The position numbers and the translations under genes are program-made. A DNA stretch of 64,000 nt, taken from the NCBI RefSeq assembly GCF_030272615.1, contig NC_081414.1:814098569-814162568 (forward strand), in the 5' to 3' direction. This stretch comes from Cryptomeria japonica (lineage: Eukaryota; Streptophyta; Pinopsida; Cupressales; Cupressaceae). The notes under the pieces are model-generated. The model was not told the DNA's origin. It did no database searches and saw only the letters and a program-made list of their open reading frames with translations. Positions 57,844-64,000 of the stretch are shown here, one piece after another (position 1 is the first letter of the stretch; each line of letters opens with the position of its first letter).

Positions 57844-59823
57844 GCTGTACAGAGCATCAGGCTCCCCTGCATACCAGAAAATACCAAAAACATTCAGAAA
57901 ATGTCCTGAAGAAAATACAAAAACACCAAAAAAGTAAAGAAAAATCATGCATCCAAATGGTGAACAACCACTCTGGTGGCACCTTGGGTAAGTGCGATGG
58001 TGAAAACCTGGCAAACAGGCGCCACTCGTAAAGGCAATGGCTCCAGTATCTTTCAGGCTTGTTGCGATCACATTCATGCACACACACATCCATCCATCCC
58101 AACCATGGCTTGTTATTTGATCTGTCATTAAGAAAATACTCCATGCATCTTGCATCCCACCCCTTTTTGTAGTCAGGACTAAAAACTGGGGGCAATACCC
58201 TTAACCTAAGTGATGGAAGTGGATTCTACATTATCTTATGTGTCATTACGCTCTTCATTCAGGCAATCATCAAAAATATCAAAAACATTCAAAAATGACT
58301 CTCAAAAATACCAAAAACATTCAAAAATGATTCACAAAATTCAAAAACATCGGAAAACCATCAAAAAAACCCAAAAACATGACAACACCTTGTACATATT
58401 CATCCGATCAGATACAAAACAAACATTGACAAACTACTCACAAATGACCACTTATCAATCAAACCAAAAAAAAAAAAAAAAAACAATCGACATCAACAAT
58501 CCAAACTGTCTTTAAAACAAGGATGCATCCTTCCTTATCAAAACAAAGACAAGATGACATTTTCTTTGACAAGAAAATTCTGTTAGGCTATCAAATACTT
58601 GGTTGATTTGTGAGTACAAATGTTTGTTTATCTGTATCGACATCTTTCCGCATTGTTTTGTATCATTTGCACATTGTTTCCGATGAAGTTCTGGGGCATG
58701 TACTAATGGTGTCTACGTGGGAAGTTCACTAAGCTACGTGATCTTATGCCAAATACAGTCATAGATCACTACGACTTGCTGACTACAGCGTATACCTCGA
58801 CCATATGGACATGAACCATTACCAAGGATTCATATTCTTTATTCTTTATGTATATATGCTGTTTGGTTGCAGGTACAATACTCATTCTCTGGTTCCTTTT
58901 CCTCCAAATTGGATAAAGGTTTTATTTTCTTAGTACGGTATGAACTTGTTTCAGGATCTGATCAACCTAAGATCAAGGAGGACGATCCAAGTCATGCATG
59001 AAAGGAGATAATCTTTGTCTGTTCCGCAAGCAATACTCTGGTCGACTTGACCCTTATATCAAGTCGTTTGTATTAACTTGCTATATTAAAATCCATGAAA
59101 GAAATACTCAGGTTATCTTGAATCTTTATGTCAAGATGCTTGTATTCTCTTCCAACATTTTAAAGCTCAATGATGAAAATAGAGCACTATGGATCGTCAT
59201 TTCACCTCATCTGTTTATATCTTGCATTCCGTTGCATATCACCCATCCATTCATTCATATGTAGGCTTTTACATGTAAAAATGATTAATAAAAACTGGTC
59301 CTGGATACAATCACGACCAAGTACTCTGATACATCATCAATGCATCATGCAAAGTCTTAAACAACCTTGCATTCCTCATAATCATATCATCATTACATTT
59401 AGGTGCATCTTGCATTACGTCCATTCGTGTCATTTAAAAATCTAAACATTGCATATAGTTCATTATGGACATTCGTTCTCATTCAAATCATTTGCATCAT
59501 TGCATCAATCATAAATAATTAGATTCATTCATGAGATCAAATTGTCTTTGATTGTATTAAATAATTTGATAAGCATTCATTTCATATCAATTATCCATTA
59601 TCATTTTATTCAACTTTTCATCATTTACCATTTGCATTCATTTCTTTATAGTTAAAAGATGCATTCATTCATTACTAAGTATCTTATAATGTTCATTTTA
59701 GGATTCATTCACATTGCATTTATTATCATTACATTAAGGTGCAGTTATTATCCCCATTAGTTATCATATCATCCCATTATCATTTGCACTTACAAACATA
59801 TTTAAAACGCATTTAGAATCATT

Positions 59824-59996
59824 CATTTTAATATTATCATATAAACACTTGTACCTTACATTTGTTTATTCATCTACATTCATTTTTAATATTATCACAT
59901 AAACACTTGTACCTTACATTTGTTTATTCATCTACATTCATTTTAATATCATCATATAAACACTTGTACTTTACATTTGTTTATCCATCTGCATTT
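59824..59996. repeat. 57-bp tandem repeat, three copies
   Basis: Units start at about 59824, 59881 and 59939, each running from CATTTTAATAT through ATAAACACTTGTACCTTACA to a CATCTACATT end. The first two are almost identical and the third is slightly diverged. Confidence 0.85.
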
Positions 59997-60120
59997 ATCA
60001 TATAAGCATTTGCACTTAAACAATTTGTTTATCCATATTACATTCATCTAAAAACACATCTAGCTGCATATTTATACATAAAAACATTCATCTAACCATT
60101 GCATTAACATTGTCACATTA

Positions 60121-60335
60121 AATCATCTCATCATTACATCGCCAAGAGAAAACATCATAAAATCTTGTTCATACATCAAAGCATAAGCATTTATCATCAT
60201 AGCATATCCATACATAACATCATTTATTCAAACATTGCATTAAAATCATCTCATCATTACATCGCCAAGAGAAAACACCATAAAATCCTGTTCATACATC
60301 ACAACATACGCATATATCATCATGGCATTCCATAC
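60121..60335. repeat. 123-bp tandem repeat, two copies
   Basis: AATCATCTCATCATTACATC followed by GCCAAGAGAAAACA starts at 60121 and again at 60244; similarity continues through TGTTCATACATCA to the CCATACAT word. Confidence 0.8.
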
Positions 60336-60673
60336 ATCAAGCATTACATCATAAATCAAAAAAACATCATAAACATCTAAACCTGCATTCATATGTCAGT
60401 ATCTCACGTCATAAATCATCATAAACAATGCATAAAAGAAACATCTCATCAAATGCATCCATATACATATACATCTAGGCGATAAATCATCATCATGCAT
60501 AAAACTCCATACATCATCACATGCATATCATCACAAATATGGGATCTCCTCATATATATATCAACTCATATATCAGAGTACAATGAAGTCTACAAAATCG
60601 GCTACCAAGAGCCATCCAAGATACAGTCCAAAAAAAAGACAAAGATACAATACATATATGCCAAAATGCTCTC

Positions 60674-62753
60674 TCAGATGCCGCTCTGGCCAGATGTTGT
60701 ACCTGCTCCACCCCTCCCTACTCCACCACTGGTACCGGCACCACCTGATCCATCTCTCCGTGGAGGCCTCATCGAACCCCCACTCCCTCCTGCATCCCCT
60801 GATCTCTCCCGATGTAGAGGACCCATCACACCCCCATTGCTCTGCATCCTCTGCGATCGCTCGGATCTGGCCTGCCGCATCTGTGAGTAACTAAGGGCTC
60901 GCTGGCTGATCAGTACCACCTGCTCATATAACCCCCGCCAGTACTCTATCTCCGCCTGAGCTCGTCGCATCTCCCTCATAATCTCCCCTGACGGCCCCTG
61001 TGCACCAGTCCGGACTCTCTCCTGTAGCTCGGCCAATCTCTCCACCACCGTATCTCTCTCCCGCAGCACCACTGTTAGCTCTGACTCCCGTGCAAATAGC
61101 TGCACATCCCTAGCTGCTACCTCCGCCTCCAATCTCTCCACCCGGGTCTGCAAATAACCTATCATGTGATCCCGCAGATCCCCAGTCGCTCCCTCCCCCA
61201 TGGCCATGGCTGCCGCACCTGTATCTCCCCCTGCACCTGTATCACCCCCTCCACTAGGTCCCTCCCCTGCACCACCCTCTCCTGCACCTGTATCCATCGG
61301 GATCTCTCTCTCCATCCCCCTCCCACTCAGCTGCACTCCTCCCTGCATCAAAGGACCCTGTGATATCTGCAGCGGTAATCCCCCTCTCCCTCTCCGCTGT
61401 CTCGGCATCCCCATCCCTCCTCCACCTCCTCCACCTCCACCTCCTCCTCCTCCTCCTCCTCCTCCACCTCCTCCATCTCCTCCTCCTCGGCCTCCTGCTC
61501 TCCGTCCTCGTCCCCTCTCGTCCTCAAACGATGGGATCGGCTCAGCTGGATCTGATATCCGTAGGATCGGGTGCGCCGCCCGATACTGGGTATACTCTGC
61601 TGTAACCCCTGCATCCACGACCCTCGGTCGTAGATCCCATGGCCTCGCCTGCAGTGTCCGGAACTCTGCTAGTGCCTGATCATACGGTAGCACTGGACCC
61701 CATGCATACCGCTCTCAAATAACTCGAGCATACTCTTCCGATCCTCTCGGCAGTCCCTGCTGCCGTCCAAACTGTCTCATCACCTGTCCTGGCACCTGTC
61801 TCTCTACGTGATAAGAGGTCCTCCCAATGAGGAATCGGGTCATGAAGCAATAAGGTAGTGCCTCTGCATCATCCTCCCATGGCTCACACTCCAAGTATGG
61901 CCGTCAGATCACTGCATCCAAATCATCTAATGCCCGCCGCCACCACTCTAATTTCCCTAAGTGGGGCTGGCTCATCATACCACTATACATAAACATATAG
62001 GGCTGGTCTACGGCTCGAAATCTCAGACTCACTGGTCGAGTCACTGGTAGGTGCTCCCATGCCCACACATGCAGCAGCGTCATGCCCACTGCTAGAGACC
62101 CCCGCCCTCTGTACACTACCTCGTGTAACTCCTGATACATGTGCGCTAGCACGCACGACCCCCAGGCATATCGGGTCCCCTCTGTCACCATCATCTCTAT
62201 CACCTGTCCCCATCCGACTGCCAATCCATGTGACCGCCTGTCTGGACACAGAAGTCCTCCCACAATCCCTGACAAAACTGCTGGAAGGGGCTCATATAGT
62301 GCCGCTATATCCTCCCAGGCGATCGAGCCATCATCAATGAATACGTCCTCATCAAAAATTCTCTAGCAAGACACTGTCCCCCAGGATCGATCATATGTGA
62401 CCAACTCTCCCCGAATCGGAATCCGAAGGATACGCCACACGTCCTCCAATGTCACTGTCATCTCGCCCTGAGCCAGATGGAACGTGCACGTCTCACTGTG
62501 CCATCGCTCTGCTAATGCTGTAATCAGGCCGTGATTCATCCGAATCACGGGCATATGCATCACCTCATAGAGCCCAGTCGCCGCAATGCAATCTATCTCG
62601 ATCTCGCAACCCCTGTGTCGCGGGGTGGCACTCGCGTAACTGCAACACGCGCAGATCCTCCTGCACATAGACATTCATCAAACCACCATCAATTGTTTTG
62701 TTATCAAACTTTCTTAAGTTTAAACCTAGACTATCATCAGATACTTTGATCAA
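60674..62753 (-). pseudogene. Antisense plant mobile domain (PMD) frame in the Tat element
   Basis: Read against the element's own genes. The N-terminal part (62753-62360) starts MIKVSDDSLGLNLRKFDN and includes ALAERWHSETCTFHLAQGEM with TLEDVWRILRIP, the core of the plant mobile (aminotransferase-like) domain known from MAIN/MAIL1 proteins and from transposons. The middle part (62275-61904) continues it with GLLCPDRRSHG and LLHVWAWEHLP. The C-terminal part (61693-60674) has an ARPWDLRPRVVD segment, a poly-Gly run of about 24, an Arg/Gly region and a coiled coil (VERLEAEVAARDVQ, MREMRRAQAEIEYW), and ends in a Gly/Arg tail. In host proteins PMDs act in gene and transposon silencing. About three interruptions are visible; some may be introns. 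GC content is much higher than in the flanking repeats. Confidence 0.75.
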
Positions 62754-62950
62754 GTATCTTCGGGTCTCAACAGGTAAGCAATCATGGCCGCCTAGACTTC
62801 AACAGGCATTTATCCTAACAAATGACCTAAGTCTCATCGGGCTGCTATGGTTCAAAACAACTCCCACTTCACCTCGTCATCCCAACAATCGCTAGGCATC
62901 AGGAGATTTGTTTTGTCCGAAACTGGGGCATCTTGTTATCCTAAGGCAAA

Positions 62951-63240
62951 AGCGCTATTTCATCTACAATAGCGTTCATTCTAAACAATAGCGCTACAAC
63001 AACATCAATAGCGCTCAAAAAGCCCTATAATAGCGCTACAAAAACAAACGCGCTAAAACAACTCTACAATAGCGCTATTACGAGTCACTAGCGCTCAATT
63101 AACTATACAGTAGCGCTAATTTATCAAACGCCCTCAAACTTGCCTACAAAAGCGCTAAAAACATGCAAAAGCGCTACAACTAGCCTACAAAAGCGCCATT
63201 GCGGCACAATAGCGCTAATTCATGGAGCAAAGGCGCTAAA
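62951..63240. repeat. AGCGCT palindrome array, second copy
   Basis: The same array as at 46764-47050, with the same spacing and a few changed sites (for example AGCGTT near 62971, where the other copy has AGCGCT, and the converse near 62951). It lies just upstream of the antisense PMD start. Confidence 0.85.
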
Positions 63241-63810
63241 AACCTAGTTCCAACGCTCTTGCTCCGACTTGACTTGGACTCAGCTAAAAACGTATTAAAA
63301 ATGCATGAAAAGGAAGTTTTCGAATTTGCGTACCGCTGGTCCATAGTCGGCTGGGCGCTGGTACCGGCGGACTCGCTCAAATCGGTGCTCGGTGATCGGA
63401 AATGGCATCGTCGCTCCTCCTTACTCCTCCAAATGTCACTGTCAGAGCTATAGTTTTCAACTGGTCGCAGTCACAAATGATCCTATTTTCACCCCTTTCA
63501 CCCCCTTTATACCCCCCGCCGTCACCGTAACTTCGCCCCGCTCATCGCCGTGGTCCCCGTGAACTTCCCGAGCCTCCCATTTCTCCCTGTTTCGCCCGAT
63601 TTCTTCTATTTTTCACCAGTATTCCTAACTTCTTCTCTTCTATCACCTTGCCAATTTTCATTCTTTTTCGAGAGATCGCCCGATTTTTTGAAATTTTTCG
63701 GCCCATCTCTCGAGGGGGCATACCACCCATTAAATTTACATTTTATGGGGCATTTCTTCACACCAATTTTTCTTTCTTTGAAACGATGCGATAAACTGCA
63801 CCGTCTCAAA

Positions 63811-63820
63811 GAGGGGCAAA
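63811..63820 (+). other. Tat polypurine tract
   Basis: GAGGGGCAAA directly precedes the 3' LTR start TGTAGTC. The other copy has AAGGGGCAAA at 47624-47633 before the 5' LTR. A purine run in this place is the usual plus-strand primer. Confidence 0.75.
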
Positions 63821-64000
63821 TGTAGTCACATAAATCTGTCCATTTTAATTAAATGAATATTTCATATTTATTTGATTAAAAATCCACTAGCCATTAATTA
63901 ATTAAATTAATATTTAATTAATTCATCCCCAAACATTCTTCTATTAATTAAATAAATTATTCAATTTATTTTAATTAATTCATTAAAATCCAATTCCCAT
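63821..64000 (+). repeat. Tat 3' LTR, first 180 bp (window ends inside)
   Basis: TGTAGTCACATAAATCTG to the window end is identical by eye to 47634-47813. The remaining 1.26 kb lie outside the window, so the target-site duplication cannot be examined. Confidence 0.88.

Larger units (their letters stand above)
57844..60673 (+). other. Tat non-coding 3' stretch with simple and tandem repeats
   Basis: No domain is encoded. A PPT-like AAAAACTGGGGGCAATA lies at 58182-58198. An A-rich tandem (CAAAAACATTCAAAAATGA-like) covers 58255-58400. Further on the strand is dominated by CATCAT/ATTCATT words, with tandem units at 59824-59996 and 60121-60335. Confidence 0.65.
47634..64000 (+). mobile_element. 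Ty3/gypsy Tat-lineage LTR retrotransposon
   Basis: Order: 5' LTR (47634-49073), primer site (49076-49114), long leader, gag (about 50538-52100), protease, G-patch, RT, RNase H, a second archaeal-type RNase H and integrase (to 57843). A 3-kb non-coding stretch, an antisense PMD frame (62753-60674), the AGCGCT array, a purine tract and a 3' LTR cut by the window end (63821-64000) follow. RT before integrase identifies Ty3/gypsy; the dual RNase H and extra antisense frame identify the Tat lineage. The visible 180 bp of 3' LTR are identical to the 5' LTR, and the duplicated 3' region differs by about 1%. It is therefore young compared with the Copia element. It looks nearly whole, with about one to three breaks in gag-pol and about three in the antisense frame. 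Confidence 0.9.

Noticed and set aside
61200-61679. Plus-strand Pro-rich frame of 159 codons
   Set aside because: It is the mirror of the poly-Gly and Arg/Gly coding in the antisense PMD frame.

Overview
This is a piece of a large, transposon-rich plant nuclear genome. A conifer or other gymnosperm is my inference, from huge AT-rich spacers, long microsatellites, long diverged LTR elements and several old LINEs. I see plant hallmarks directly: a B3-domain gene, a Copia element with an initiator-Met primer site, a Tat-type Ty3/gypsy element with two RNase H domains, and a plant mobile domain (PMD) reading frame. There are no bacterial features, no rRNA, no complete tRNA gene and no CRISPR.

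Layout. 1-5.8 kb: non-coding, with a diverged tandem duplication. 5.83-6.73 kb: a 5'-truncated LINE (minus) inside a perfect 15-bp target duplication. 8.49-9.90 kb: the only convincing host gene, a multi-exon B3 (REM-like) protein on the minus strand with a 15-residue repeat hinge. 10.9-12.5 kb: a 1.6-kb GA/TA/GT microsatellite field. 12.5-16.3 kb: AT-rich DNA holding a tRNA-derived SINE with its target duplication. 16.3-22.65 kb: an essentially full-length but decayed L1-type LINE (minus; ORF1 with zinc knuckle, ORF2 with endonuclease and RT) flanked by a 13-bp duplication. 23.3-26.3 kb: a second, 5'-truncated LINE of a related family, abutting a CGTCG-motif-rich stretch and two long CT tracts. 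27-31 kb: unassigned DNA with foldbacks and a faint coding remnant. 31-34.5 kb: a plus-strand LINE 3' part with RNase H, interrupted by an AT-rich LTR-like insert and carrying an unrecognised ORF. 35.47-43.05 kb: a complete but decayed Copia element with 1.6-kb LTRs, which seems to split an older coding sequence. 43.1-46.2 kb: spacer with a duplicated G-box/hairpin unit. 46.2 kb to the end: a Tat-lineage Ty3/gypsy element, LTR-internal-LTR, preceded by a second copy of its own 3' internal region, so part of a tandem arrangement.

The most unusual material is in the Tat element. It has (i) a primer-binding site whose match to tRNA-Trp runs for about 39 nt, well past the usual length; (ii) a G-patch segment upstream of RT; (iii) an antisense PMD reading frame with poly-Gly and coiled-coil tail between integrase and the 3' LTR; and (iv), upstream of that frame, an array of 15 AGCGCT-type palindromes spaced at a mean of 20 bp, close to two helical turns. 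Points (iii) and (iv) together suggest an antisense transcription unit with its own regulatory DNA. That is inference. LTR elements are described here as fossils.
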